Source of the DNA: Actinomycetota bacterium
GTDB taxonomy: Bacteria > Actinomycetota > Actinomycetes > S36-B12 > UBA10799
DNA length: 64,000 nt
Direction of reading: 5' to 3'
Assembly: GCA_020637055.1 (NCBI GenBank)
Contig: JACJWR010000001.1
Span: forward strand, 930,001-994,000
Part shown: positions 24,623 through 33,647 of the stretch, one piece after another
Layout: the number at the start of each line of letters is the position of its first letter
Numbering within the stretch: position 1 is the first letter of the stretch
Program-made: the position numbers and the translations under genes
Notes under the pieces: generated by a model
The model's input: only the letters and a program-made list of their open reading frames with translations
What the model was told of the DNA's origin: nothing
Database searches by the model: none

Positions 24623-26344
24623 GTGCGCGTGAGAGGCTCACGGTTCCTCTCGGCCGGACCGCGACTGCGCCCCTGGCAAGTGCGGGCGTTGGCGGACTAC
24701 GAGCAGACTTCGCCCCAAGATTTCCTCGCTGTGGCCACCCCTGGCGCGGGGAAGACCACGTTCGCTCTGGTGCTGGCCAAGCGCCTGCTCGACGCCAGAA
24801 TCGTCGAACGTGTCGTCGTGGTCACCCCGACGGATCACTTGAAGACACAGTGGATCGAAGCCGCCGATCTGCACGACGTGCACCTCGTCGGGTCGTTCGG
24901 GCGGGGGTCGGGCTTGCCGCAGGGAATCCACGGTCCGGTCGTCACCTACGCAGGCGTGGCGGCGGCCACGAATGCCCTGCGCACCCTGGTGGCGGCCCGC
25001 CGGACGTTGGTGATCCTGGATGAGATCCACCACGCTGGTGATGCGATGAGCTGGGGCGAGGCGGTCCAGGAGGCTTTCGCGCCGGCCACTCGCCGGCTGA
25101 GCCTCACCGGCACCCCCTTCCGCAGCGATGTCAACCCGATCCCGTTCGTTCGCTACGCCGACGAGGGCGACGGGGTACTTCGCAGCGAAGCAGACTTCAC
25201 CTACGGCTACGCCGACGCGCTGGCCGATTCAGTGGTGCGGCCGGTGATCTTCCTCGCCTACTCCGGTGAGATGACCTGGCGCACCAACGTGGGCGACATC
25301 TACTCGGCGGACGTGGCCGACGCCCTCCCTCGCGAAGTGACGGCGGCGGCGTGGCGGACCGCGCTGGACCCGCAAGGCAGTTGGATCGGCCAGGTGCTGC
25401 GCGATGCCGATCGCAGGCTCTCCGAGGTGCGCCGCGAGGTTCCCGACGCTGGCGGCCTGGTGCTCGCCAGCGACCAGGACAGCGCTCGCGGATACGCCAG
25501 GCGGTTGCGCGAACTGACCGGGCAACGCGCCGTGCTCGTGCTCTCCGACGAACCCGGCGCCAGCGCCCGAATCGCCTCGTTCGCCGCCTCGGGGGAACGC
25601 TGGATGGTGGCGGTGCGCATGGTCAGCGAGGGTGTGGATGTGCCCCGATTGATGGTGGGGGTCTACGCCACCTCGGCTGCCACCCCGCTGTACTTCGCCC
25701 AAGCGGTGGGACGTTTCGTCCGAGCCCGCCGGCCGGGAGAGACGGCGTCGGTGTTCCTGCCCAGCGTGCCCCGGCTGCTCGGACACGCCGCCGAGTTGGA
25801 GGCCGAACGCGACCACGTGCTGCGTCGTCGGGACACGAACCTTCAGGACGACCCGTGGGCGCAGAGCGAGGCCGAGGTGCGCTCGGCGGCGGAGCGCCTG
25901 ACCGAGGCTGGCGGTGGCGTGCAACCGTTGACCAGCGAGGCAACTCTTGATCGGGTCGTCTTCGACGGCGGTGTGTTCGAGAGCCACGTGGTGCCACTCG
26001 ATTCCGAGGAGGAGGAGTTCCTCGGCATCCCCGGACTGCTCGATGCCAGCCAAGTCTCCGAACTGTTGCACCAGCGTCGTTCGGCGGCCGGTGGCGGGGT
26101 TGCGGTAGGCCGGAGCAGGGCGACGCAGGGCGGGAAGTCGGCAACGGAGGAGGCGCAGCGGGCGGCGTTGCGCGCCGAACTCAACGCCTGCGCTCGGGCC
26201 TACGCCAAGCAGTTCAACGTGACACCGGCCGCCGCCCATACCGAAGCCCGCCGGGCGACCGGTGGCCCACCGTCGGCTCAGGCCGATCGCAGCACCCTCC
26301 AGGCCCGGATCGACCACCTGCGGCGGCGCGCCGTCGGGCGATAA
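24623..26344 (+). CDS. DEAD/DEAH-box superfamily 2 helicase
   Basis: A 573-residue SF2 helicase: Q-like RLRPWQVRALADYE, motif I ATPGAGKTTFAL, motif II DEIHHAGD, motif III SLTGTPFRSD, motif V SEGVDVPRL and motif VI QAVGRFVRARR. The C-terminal ~170 residues have no recognised domain. The DEIH variant of motif II and overall layout resemble restriction-type/UvrB-like helicases, but no nuclease or methylase genes are nearby. It is paired with DUF3039. Start uncertain: GTG codons at 24623 and 24629 are both possible and neither has a good ribosome site. Confidence 0.85.
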   Translation: MRVRGSRFLSAGPRLRPWQVRALADYEQTSPQDFLAVATPGAGKTTFALVLAKRLLDARIVERVVVVTPTDHLKTQWIEAADLHDVHLVGSFGRGSGLPQGIHGPVVTYAGVAAATNALRTLVAARRTLVILDEIHHAGDAMSWGEAVQEAFAPATRRLSLTGTPFRSDVNPIPFVRYADEGDGVLRSEADFTYGYADALADSVVRPVIFLAYSGEMTWRTNVGDIYSADVADALPREVTAAAWRTALDPQGSWIGQVLRDADRRLSEVRREVPDAGGLVLASDQDSARGYARRLRELTGQRAVLVLSDEPGASARIASFAASGERWMVAVRMVSEGVDVPRLMVGVYATSAATPLYFAQAVGRFVRARRPGETASVFLPSVPRLLGHAAELEAERDHVLRRRDTNLQDDPWAQSEAEVRSAAERLTEAGGGVQPLTSEATLDRVVFDGGVFESHVVPLDSEEEEFLGIPGLLDASQVSELLHQRRSAAGGGVAVGRSRATQGGKSATEEAQRAALRAELNACARAYAKQFNVTPAAAHTEARRATGGPPSAQADRSTLQARIDHLRRRAVGR

Positions 26345-26428
26345 CCCTGTCGCGGACGACGCCGGACAGTAACGTTTCAGATTGCCTGGGCGCGCCTGCC
26401 CGGTCACGAATCCGACGGAGAGGTTGGC

Positions 26429-27049
26429 ATGAGTACGACTGAGCAAGGCCCTGGCCAACAGGGTCCGCAGCAACAGGTGGAGGAGCAGTTCGTCATCACC
26501 GAGGGCGACGTGCTGCACGCGGTGGGCAAGGCGTGGTGGGTGGTGTTGGTCACCGGCCTGTTGAGCATCCTGCTGGGCGTGCTGTTCCTGGTGTGGCCGG
26601 GCAAGACCATCGTGGTGATCGCGATCATCTTCGGTGTCTGGTTGATCGTGTCCGGGATCGTGCAGTTGGTGCAGGGCTTCAACTCGGAACTGTCGGCCGG
26701 CGAACGAACACTGGCCATCCTGGTAGGAGCGATCAGCATCATCCTGGGCGTTCTGTGCTTCCGCGGCGGGATCGCCAACGGCGTCTACATCTTGAGTCTT
26801 TTCATCGGATTCTCCTTCCTCTTCCGGGGCATCTGGCAGTTGATCGTCGGCATCCAGTCGAAGGGGAAGTCCGGCCGCGGGCTGCTGATCTTCGCTGGCA
26901 TCCTGGGCCTGATCGCGGGCATCATCGTGCTGGCAGCGCCGTTCGAGTCCTTGGAGATCCTGGCGCTGATCGCAGGTATCTGGCTGGTCGCGATGGGTCT
27001 GCTGGAAATCGTGTACTCGTTCTCGATCAAGAAGGCGTCGGGCAACTAG
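26429..27049 (+). CDS. HdeD/DUF308 family membrane protein
   Basis: A 206-residue protein with a hydrophilic Gln-rich N-terminus (~35 residues) and then six hydrophobic helices arranged as three DUF308 pairs, each with the motif GVWLIVSGIVQL, GFSFLFRGIWQL or GIWLVAMGLLEIV. HdeD is linked to acid resistance in E. coli; in actinobacteria the role is unknown. The ATG at 26429 follows ggagaggttggc. A long-arm hairpin lies just downstream. Confidence 0.85.
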   Translation: MSTTEQGPGQQGPQQQVEEQFVITEGDVLHAVGKAWWVVLVTGLLSILLGVLFLVWPGKTIVVIAIIFGVWLIVSGIVQLVQGFNSELSAGERTLAILVGAISIILGVLCFRGGIANGVYILSLFIGFSFLFRGIWQLIVGIQSKGKSGRGLLIFAGILGLIAGIIVLAAPFESLEILALIAGIWLVAMGLLEIVYSFSIKKASGN

Positions 27050-27057
27050 CGAGCCTT

Positions 27058-27114
27058 GACGACCCACCCCACGGCCCGGACCCGATGCGACGTCCGCCCG
27101 CGGGGTGGGTCGTC
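27058..27114 (+). terminator. Probable terminator after the HdeD-like gene
   Basis: 13-bp arms GACGACCCACCCC (27058-27070) and GGGGTGGGTCGTC (27102-27114) surround a 31-nt loop. Short T stretches follow (cgtcgttttcc). Confidence 0.65.
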
Positions 27115-27218
27115 GTCGTTTTCCGGCCCGGTTCGGCAACCACCGCGAGAATCCGGGCGGAATTGGGCAGACTGAGGCGAATCGTGAGAATCCGCCCCTG
27201 ACAAGAGAGGTCGCCCGC

Positions 27219-27674
27219 ATGGCCCTGGATATTCTTTCCCCGCTCTCCGGCCGAGTCGTGGAGTTCGCCGATGTGCCCGACCCTGTGTTCGCCGGCGGCT
27301 TCTTGGGTCCGGGCGTGGCCATTGATCCGGTGCGCGGCGAGCAGACGGCGGTGGCGCCGGTGGCCGGCACCATCGCCAGCATGTTCCCCCATGCCTTCGG
27401 GATCGCCACCCCGGAAGGCCGTGAAGTGCTCGTCCACCTCGGCATCGAGACGGTCAAACTCGAAGGCGCCGGATTCACGCTGCACCGCGCCAAGGGCGAC
27501 ACCGTGGCGGCCGGCGACCCGGTGGTCTCGTGGGATCCGTCGGAGATCGAAGGCGGCGGCAGGTCGCCGATCAGCCCGGTTGTCGCCTTGCAGGCCGAGC
27601 CCGGCGACGTCGCCCTGGTGGCGTCGATCGGGGCCGATGTCGCGGCCGGCGATCTGCTTTTCCAGGTCGGCTGA
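27219..27674 (+). CDS. crr: PTS glucose-type EIIA component
   Basis: A 151-residue free-standing EIIA of the glucose/GlcNAc family. It begins with LSPLSGRVVEFADVPDPVFAGGFLGPG and contains the phospho-accepting His73 in VLVHLGIETV, with FPHAFGIAT before it providing the second active-site histidine. It passes phosphate from HPr to the EIICB permease at 29801, which lacks its own IIA domain. The ATG at 27219 follows agagagg. It is first of the crr-ptsH-ptsI run. Confidence 0.92.
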   Translation: MALDILSPLSGRVVEFADVPDPVFAGGFLGPGVAIDPVRGEQTAVAPVAGTIASMFPHAFGIATPEGREVLVHLGIETVKLEGAGFTLHRAKGDTVAAGDPVVSWDPSEIEGGGRSPISPVVALQAEPGDVALVASIGADVAAGDLLFQVG

Positions 27675-27721
27675 CGTGCGCCGGGATCCAAACCGCCCAA
27701 CCACACGACAAGGAGGCCCCC

Positions 27722-27985
27722 GTGGCTGAAGTGACAGTGATTCTCCCGCCCGGAGTCGGCCTGCACGCCCGACCGGCGGCAATGTTCGTCAAGGCAGCCA
27801 GCGAGGCTTCGATGCCGATCACCGTGGGGCGTCCGGGTGAGGCGCCGGTCGACGCCAAGAGCATCTTGGCGGTGATGGGACTCGGCGCCAAAGCGGGGGA
27901 GGAGATCGTCCTCGTTGCCGACGGCGATGGCGCCGAGGGCACGTTGGCGGATCTGAAGGCGCTGCTCGAGACCGCCGAGGAGTGA
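27722..27985 (+). CDS. ptsH: PTS phosphocarrier HPr
   Basis: An 87-residue HPr. The catalytic His15 lies in GLHARPAAMFVKAA and Ser47 in DAKSILAVMGLGAKAG, at the regulatory-serine position. The GTG start at 27722 has aggagg 5 nt upstream, a strong ribosome site. It lies 47 nt behind EIIA and its stop nearly touches the EI start. It transfers phosphate from EI to EIIA. Confidence 0.95.
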   Translation: MAEVTVILPPGVGLHARPAAMFVKAASEASMPITVGRPGEAPVDAKSILAVMGLGAKAGEEIVLVADGDGAEGTLADLKALLETAEE

Positions 27986-27987
27986 CC

Positions 27988-29673
27988 ATGGCCAGTTCCC
28001 TCACCGGCGTGGGGGTGAGCCCAGGAGTGGGCTACGGCCCCGCGGTCGCCGTTATCGACGCTGTCCCGGAACCCCCCGACCTGCCCGCAACAGGGTCGGC
28101 CGAGCAAGAGTCCGAGGCTGCTGCAGCCGCCCTGGAGGCCGTCGCCACCGATCTCGAGGCACGTGCCGTCAAGGCCGGTGGGGAGGCGCAGGAGGTACTT
28201 GAGGCGCAGGCCATGATGGCCCGCGATCCATCGCTCGCGACTCAGATCGCCGGCAAGTGCGAGGCGGGATCGACCGCCGCCCGGGCCACCTATGAGGCGC
28301 TCGGGGCGTATGCCGACATGCTGGCCGCCTCGGGCAGCGACTACCTCGCCGGCCGAGTGGCGGATCTGCATGACATCCGGGCGCGCACCGTCGCCCGGTT
28401 GCTCGGAGTGCCCGAACCCGGGATTCCCGACCTGTCCGAGCCGTCGGTGCTGGTGGCCCGCGATCTCGCGCCGGCCGATACCGCGCTGTTGAACAAGGAC
28501 TTGGTCACCGCCTTCGTCACAGCCGAGGGCGGTCCCACGTCTCACACCTCGATCCTCGCCCGCAACTACGGCATACCCGCCGTGGTCGGATGCCCGGGTG
28601 CGACCGACGTCGAGCCGGGCACACTGCTGTTGGTGGACGGTGCCAATGGCACGGTCGAGTTGAACCCGGCTGAGGTGCATGTGTCCGCCGCGTTGGCCAA
28701 GGACGCCAAACGTCGCGCGGCACTTGCCGGGTCAGGGACCGGCCCGGGCCGGACCGCCGATGGTCATGCGGTCGCCCTGCTCGCCAACATCGGCGGCCCG
28801 GAGGACGTGGACGCCGCGGTTGCGGCGGGCGCGGAAGGTGTCGGCCTGTTCCGCACCGAACTGTCCTTCTTGGATCGGGCGGACGCACCGAGCGAGACCG
28901 AACAGGTGGCCATCTACTCGGCCGTCATGGCCGGTTTCGAGGGCAAGAAGGTGGTGGTCCGGACCCTGGACGCCGGGGCCGACAAGCCGCTGCCGTTCAT
29001 GCCGTTCGGCGAGGAGCCCAACCCTGCCATGGGAGTGCGGGGCCTGCGGATCTGCATGCAGGCACCCGAGATCTTGGCCACCCAGTTGGCGGCCCTTCGG
29101 ACCAGCGCGGCCAGCACCGGCGCCGAACTCTGGGTGATGGCACCGATGGTGGCCGACATGGCGGAGGCGGCGTGGTTCCGCAGCCAGTGCCATCGGGCCG
29201 GATTGGCCGGACCGATCGGGGTGATGGTCGAGATCCCTGCCGCCGCCCTTCGGGCCAAACAACTCGGGACTGTGGCCGACTTCTTCTCCATCGGCTCGAA
29301 CGATCTCACTCAGTACACCTTCGCGGCCGACCGGCAGGTGGGCGCTGTGGCGCGGTTGCAGGAGGCCTGGCAGCCGGCGTTGCTCGACCTGATCGCCCTC
29401 ACCGCTGAAGGTGCTGCCGCCAACGACACACCGTGCGGAGTCTGTGGCGAGGCCGCCGCCGACCCGCTGTTGGCCTGCGTGCTGGTCGGATTGGGTGTCA
29501 CCTCGTTGTCCATGAGTCCGGGCGCCATCGCCGGTGTGAGGTCGGCGCTCGCAGCCCACTCGCTGGATCAGTGCCAAGCTGCGGCGGAAGCTGCCCGGGA
29601 GGCGGTATCGGCCGCCGCCGCGCGCGAAGCGGCCCGGACGTACCTGTCGGAAATGGACGCGTTGGGACTCTGA
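27988..29673 (+). CDS. ptsI: PTS enzyme I (phosphoenolpyruvate-protein phosphotransferase)
   Basis: A 561-residue EI that takes phosphate from PEP. The active-site His186 lies in EGGPTSHTSILARNYGIP. The PEP-binding domain shows GVGLFRTELSFLDR, FMPFGEEPNPAMGVRGLR, the catalytic-site FFSIGSNDLTQY and CGVCGEAAADP. The ATG at 27988 follows gaggag; a GTG two codons upstream overlaps the ptsH stop and is an alternative. A 127-nt gap with a palindrome separates it from the permease gene. Confidence 0.95.
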   Translation: MASSLTGVGVSPGVGYGPAVAVIDAVPEPPDLPATGSAEQESEAAAAALEAVATDLEARAVKAGGEAQEVLEAQAMMARDPSLATQIAGKCEAGSTAARATYEALGAYADMLAASGSDYLAGRVADLHDIRARTVARLLGVPEPGIPDLSEPSVLVARDLAPADTALLNKDLVTAFVTAEGGPTSHTSILARNYGIPAVVGCPGATDVEPGTLLLVDGANGTVELNPAEVHVSAALAKDAKRRAALAGSGTGPGRTADGHAVALLANIGGPEDVDAAVAAGAEGVGLFRTELSFLDRADAPSETEQVAIYSAVMAGFEGKKVVVRTLDAGADKPLPFMPFGEEPNPAMGVRGLRICMQAPEILATQLAALRTSAASTGAELWVMAPMVADMAEAAWFRSQCHRAGLAGPIGVMVEIPAAALRAKQLGTVADFFSIGSNDLTQYTFAADRQVGAVARLQEAWQPALLDLIALTAEGAAANDTPCGVCGEAAADPLLACVLVGLGVTSLSMSPGAIAGVRSALAAHSLDQCQAAAEAAREAVSAAAAREAARTYLSEMDALGL

Positions 29674-29728
29674 CGGGCGGCGTCATGCGACGAACAATCG
29701 GAATTGTCCCGCAACAGTCCTGCCAACG

Positions 29729-29748
29729 GTGTTACGTTCCCGTAACAC
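29729..29748. promoter_or_regulatory. Palindromic operator upstream of the GlcNAc permease gene
   Basis: A perfect inverted repeat GTGTTACG - TTCC - CGTAACAC (8-bp arms, 4-nt centre) lies 53 nt before the EIICB start. A shorter ACAAT-CGGA-ATTGT repeat lies at 29694-29707. This is likely the site of the amino-sugar repressor. It does not look like the DasR dre consensus. Confidence 0.55.
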
Positions 29749-29800
29749 AGCATCGGGGTCGCGGAAGCGGCGCTGCTTCAGCACGACGAGGGGAATCCCT

Positions 29801-31381
29801 ATGACAGACACGGCTACCACGACCGAAGCCAAGTCGTCCGGCGGCGGTTTCAACTTCCCGGGTTTCGCCACGTTGCAGCGGCTGGGCAAGAGCCTGATGC
29901 TCCCCATCGCGGTGCTGCCGGCTGCCGGCATCCTGTTGCGCCTCGGCCAGCCGGACCTGCTGGGCAAGATCACCTTGCCGGTGATCGGGCCGTTCTTCGA
30001 GGCGATGAGCGCGGCCGGCGGTGCGATCTTCGCGAATCTGGCGCTGCTCTTCGCGGTGGGTGTCGCCATCGGTTTCGCCAAGAAGTCCGAAGGCGCCACG
30101 GCCATGGCTGCGGTGGTGGGCTACGTGGCCATGGAGGGCGTGTTCAAGACCATGTCGCCGGTGGTGCTCGAAGGTCAGGTCGACCAGAACGGCGACCAAC
30201 TGATGATCAACTACTCGGTGCTCGGCGGTATCCTCATCGGTCTGATCACGGCCAAACTGTGGGATCGCTACCACACCATTGCGTTGCCCACCTACCTCGG
30301 CTTCTTCGGTGGCCGCCGGTTCGTGCCGATCGTGGTGTCGCTGGCCGCGCTGTTCCTCGGCTTCGCGCTCTCGTACTTCTACCCGATCTTCAACGCCGGC
30401 CTCACCAACCTCGGTGAGTTCATTGCGGCGAGTGGGGCGCTCGGAGCGGGCCTGTACGGCTTCGCCAACCGGATGTTGATCCCGATCGGCCTGCACCACA
30501 TCCTCAACTCCTACATCTGGTTCATCTACGGTTCCTACACGTTGCCCGATGGCGTCATCGTCACCGGTGAACTCACCAGGTTCGCCAACGGCGACCCGTC
30601 CGCCGGCCGGTTGACATCCGGCTTCTACCCGGTGCTCATGTTCGGGTTGCCGGCCGCGGCGCTGGCGATGATCCAGGAGGCGAAGCCGAAGCAGAAGAAG
30701 ATCGCCATCGGTATCCTCGGCGCTGCGGGTCTGACGGCTTTCATCACGGGGGTCACCGAACCGCTGGAGTTCGCCTTCATGTTCGTGGCGTTCCCGCTGT
30801 ACCTGATTCACGCGGTACTCACCGGTGTCTCGCTGGCGGTGGCATATCTGCTGGACATCCACCTCGGATTTTCCTTCTCGGCCGGTCTGATCGACCTGCT
30901 GCTCTACGGCACCGCCCCGGCGGCGAAGAACATCCCACTGCTACTCGTGATGGGCGTAGTGATGTTCGTCGTCTACTACCTGCTGTTCAGGTTCGCCATC
31001 CGTGCGTGGAACCTGCGGACTCCGGGGCGGGAAGACGATGCGGAGGCTGAGGCGGAGGAGGCGGCTAACGTCGCCGACGATCTGGAGTCGTCCACCATCA
31101 CGGTCGGACCTCCGGTCGCCACAGCCACCAAGAAGGCCACAGCCGAGATGACCCAGGCTGAACAGGTGCTCGCGGCGTTCGGCGGCCAGGAGAACCTTGA
31201 ACACGTGGACGCCTGTATCACCAGGCTGCGTATGGAGGTCAAGGACAAGAGCAAGGTCGATCAGGCGGCGCTGAAACGCCTCGGGGCGGCCGGCGTGATC
31301 GAAGTGGGCAACAACGTTCAGGCGATCTTCGGCACCCGCGCCGAAACCTTGAAGGGTGAGATCCTCGACATCATGGACTAG
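29801..31381 (+). CDS. nagE: PTS EIICB permease, N-acetylglucosamine/glucose type
   Basis: A 526-residue permease that imports and phosphorylates a sugar, most likely GlcNAc. The IIC domain (about ten membrane helices) starts LQRLGKSLMLPIAVLPAAGILLRLG and contains the family motifs PIGLHHILNS and FITGVTEPLEF. An acidic linker leads to the C-terminal IIB domain with Cys472 in DACITRLRMEV. No IIA domain is attached; that is the separate EIIA gene upstream. GlcNAc specificity is inferred from nagB immediately downstream and convergent nagA. The ATG at 29801 follows gagggga. Confidence 0.88.
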   Translation: MTDTATTTEAKSSGGGFNFPGFATLQRLGKSLMLPIAVLPAAGILLRLGQPDLLGKITLPVIGPFFEAMSAAGGAIFANLALLFAVGVAIGFAKKSEGATAMAAVVGYVAMEGVFKTMSPVVLEGQVDQNGDQLMINYSVLGGILIGLITAKLWDRYHTIALPTYLGFFGGRRFVPIVVSLAALFLGFALSYFYPIFNAGLTNLGEFIAASGALGAGLYGFANRMLIPIGLHHILNSYIWFIYGSYTLPDGVIVTGELTRFANGDPSAGRLTSGFYPVLMFGLPAAALAMIQEAKPKQKKIAIGILGAAGLTAFITGVTEPLEFAFMFVAFPLYLIHAVLTGVSLAVAYLLDIHLGFSFSAGLIDLLLYGTAPAAKNIPLLLVMGVVMFVVYYLLFRFAIRAWNLRTPGREDDAEAEAEEAANVADDLESSTITVGPPVATATKKATAEMTQAEQVLAAFGGQENLEHVDACITRLRMEVKDKSKVDQAALKRLGAAGVIEVGNNVQAIFGTRAETLKGEILDIMD

Positions 31382-31449
31382 TCGGTGGCCCGTGGTGTGG
31401 CTCGGAATCTCGAGGTGCGCCGACGTGCGCCGGTTGAAGGAGTTGTGAC

Positions 31450-32235
31450 GTGGAAGTTGTGATTGTTCCCAGCGCGCAGCAAGGCTCCGCGTTGGCCGCC
31501 GGGGCGATTGCGCAACTGCTGCGCACCAAGCACGATGCGGTGCTCGGTCTGGCCACCGGCAGCACGCCGCTGGGCGTCTACGACGAACTCGCCCGGCTGC
31601 ACACCGACGAGGGCCTGTCGTTCGCCGAGGCGCGCGGCTTCGCGTTGGACGAATACGTCGGCCTACCGCCGGATCACCCGGAGAGCTACCGGGAGGTGCT
31701 GCGGCGGGAGATCGTGGGCCGGGTCAACTTCGCCCCCGGGGCGGTGCGCACGCCCGACGGATGGGCCTCCGACCTGCCGGCGGCCTGCGCCGATTACGAG
31801 CAGGCCATCGTGGCCGCGGGTGGCGTCGACCTGCAACTGCTCGGCATCGGCACCGATGGGCACATCGGATTCAACGAGCCGTCGTCCTCACTGGCCTCGA
31901 CCACCCGGGTGAAGACGCTGACCCCGCAGACCAGGGCGGACAACGCCCGGTTCTTCGACGACGACATCGACGCCGTGCCCGAACATGTCTTGACTCAGGG
32001 GATCGGCACCATCCTGCGCGCCCGGCACCTGGTGCTGCTGGCGTGGGGTGAGAACAAGGCGGCCGCGATCGCCGAGACGGTGGAGGGTCCGATCCGCGCG
32101 ATGATGCCCGCGTCGGCCCTGCAACTGCACCCGCACGCCACCGTGATCGTCGACGACGCAGCGGCCTCACTGCTGCAGAAGGCCGACTACTACCGCTACG
32201 TCTACGATCACAAACCCGCCTGGCAGGGCATCTGA
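31450..32235 (+). CDS. nagB: Glucosamine-6-phosphate deaminase
   Basis: Converts glucosamine-6-P to fructose-6-P and ammonia. A 261-residue protein with GLATGSTPLGVYDELA (phosphate site), ALDEYVGLPPDHPESY (catalytic Asp), LLGIGTDGHIGFNEPSSS (with the catalytic His), and SALQLHPHATVIVDDAAA. AAGGAG at 31437-31442 is 7 nt from the GTG start. It lies 68 nt downstream of the EIICB gene, in the same direction and presumably the same transcript. It is convergent with nagA, whose product supplies its substrate. Confidence 0.95.
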   Translation: MEVVIVPSAQQGSALAAGAIAQLLRTKHDAVLGLATGSTPLGVYDELARLHTDEGLSFAEARGFALDEYVGLPPDHPESYREVLRREIVGRVNFAPGAVRTPDGWASDLPAACADYEQAIVAAGGVDLQLLGIGTDGHIGFNEPSSSLASTTRVKTLTPQTRADNARFFDDDIDAVPEHVLTQGIGTILRARHLVLLAWGENKAAAIAETVEGPIRAMMPASALQLHPHATVIVDDAAASLLQKADYYRYVYDHKPAWQGI

Positions 32236-32252
32236 CCGACCGGTTGGTCGAG

Positions 32253-33389
32253 TCACTGCGGACCCGACACCCAAGTGCCGGCGCGCATCACCCGGCTGAT
32301 CGAGAGTTGATCGTCGAGCACGACGAGGTCGGCGCGCATCCCGGCCGCGAGTCGGCCGCGGTCGGTCAGCCCCATCGTCCGGGCCGGTGTCGCGGACAGC
32401 ATCCGCGTGGCGTCCGGCAAGCTCTGACCACACTTCGTCACCAGGTTGACCAAGGCTGTGTCGAGGGTGAGGACGCTGCCTGCCAATGCGCCGTCGGAGG
32501 TCAGCCGGGCCTGCCCGTCGGCCACCTCGACGTCGAGATAGCCGATCTTGTAGCGACCTTCCGGGGCGCCGGCAGCCCCCATCGCATCGGTCACCGCGGC
32601 AACCCGATCAGGACCCACATGCTCGATGACGAAGCGCACCATCTCGGGGTCGATGTGCACCCCGTCCACGATGAGTTCGCAGACCACCCGGGGGTCGTCC
32701 ATCAACGCGAGCACTGGCCCCGGTGAACGTTTGTGCAGCACCGGCATCCGGTTGAGCAGGTGGGTGGCCACCGTCGCGCCCGAGTCGATGGCAGCTCGGG
32801 TGGTGGCGAGATCCGCCTCCGTGTGCCCGACCGCCACGACGACGCCGGCATCCACGAACTGCTCGGTGGCTGCCACCCCGCCGGCGAGTTCGGGCGCCAA
32901 CGTGACCATCGCGATATCGGATCCGGCGGCGTCGAGCAACGTCTCGATCTCCGCCGGATCCGGCGACCGCAGCAAAGTGATGTCGTGTGCTCCACACTCC
33001 TGCGGACTGATCCAAGGGCCCTCGAGATGGACGCCGGCGATGGTGCCATCGGCCACGGTCGGCCGTAGTGCAGCCAACTGGGCGAGCAGGTCCTCCGTGG
33101 TGGCCGTGACCAGACTCGCCACGATCGTTGTGGTGCCGTGGGCCAGGTGGGTCGCCGCCGCGGTGCGGATCTGGTCGATATCGGCCGAGAAGAAGTCACC
33201 TTGACCGCCGCCGTGGCAATGCTGATCGACGAATCCCGCCATCACCAGGGCGCCCTCGAGGTCGATCGCGCCGGCCGGTCGCGATCCCCTTCGCACCCCC
33301 ACCACACGTTCGCCCTCGATCGCGATGATCGCGTCCTCGATGACGTCGTCTTCGGTCACGAGCCGCATGCCGCACAGGGTCACTGACAT
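32253..33389 (-). CDS. nagA: N-acetylglucosamine-6-phosphate deacetylase
   Basis: Removes acetate from GlcNAc-6-P. A 378-residue amidohydrolase: FVDQHCHGGGQGDF (metal-binding HxH region), VHLEGPWISPQECGAH (metal Glu), VAVGHTEADLATT, NRMPVLHKRSPG, VCELIVDGVHIDPEM and VTDAMGAAG with the catalytic Asp. The ATG at 33389 follows a GGAG; the longer in-frame extension to 33446 is not conserved in character. It faces nagB, with 17 nt between stops, so the two are in separate transcripts of the same pathway. Confidence 0.95.
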   Translation of the reverse strand: MSVTLCGMRLVTEDDVIEDAIIAIEGERVVGVRRGSRPAGAIDLEGALVMAGFVDQHCHGGGQGDFFSADIDQIRTAAATHLAHGTTTIVASLVTATTEDLLAQLAALRPTVADGTIAGVHLEGPWISPQECGAHDITLLRSPDPAEIETLLDAAGSDIAMVTLAPELAGGVAATEQFVDAGVVVAVGHTEADLATTRAAIDSGATVATHLLNRMPVLHKRSPGPVLALMDDPRVVCELIVDGVHIDPEMVRFVIEHVGPDRVAAVTDAMGAAGAPEGRYKIGYLDVEVADGQARLTSDGALAGSVLTLDTALVNLVTKCGQSLPDATRMLSATPARTMGLTDRGRLAAGMRADLVVLDDQLSISRVMRAGTWVSGPQ

Positions 33390-33647
33390 CGCCGTCGCTC
33401 CGCATCCCGTCGGGGTCCTCTGGATGCACCCTAGGAGATCAGCCACCCGATCGCGGACTGAGTCGACGGTTTGGGTTCCACTCGCGGGTCCCGCCGACCG
33501 GCGTCGATCGATATGGCGAAGGCCACATCAAGGCAGCCCCCCAGGGTGCCGATGACGAGTGTGGATGTCGGTGCTCGGGGAACTTCTCGACGTGCCACCA
33601 TGGACGTCGTGGCCCATGCGAGTGAGTAGGTGGAGGTTGGTGTTGTG

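Noticed and set aside
24623..26344. Helicase as part of a defence or restriction system
   Set aside because: No methylase, nuclease or other defence gene is adjacent; the only partner is DUF3039, which looks like a core-genome pair.
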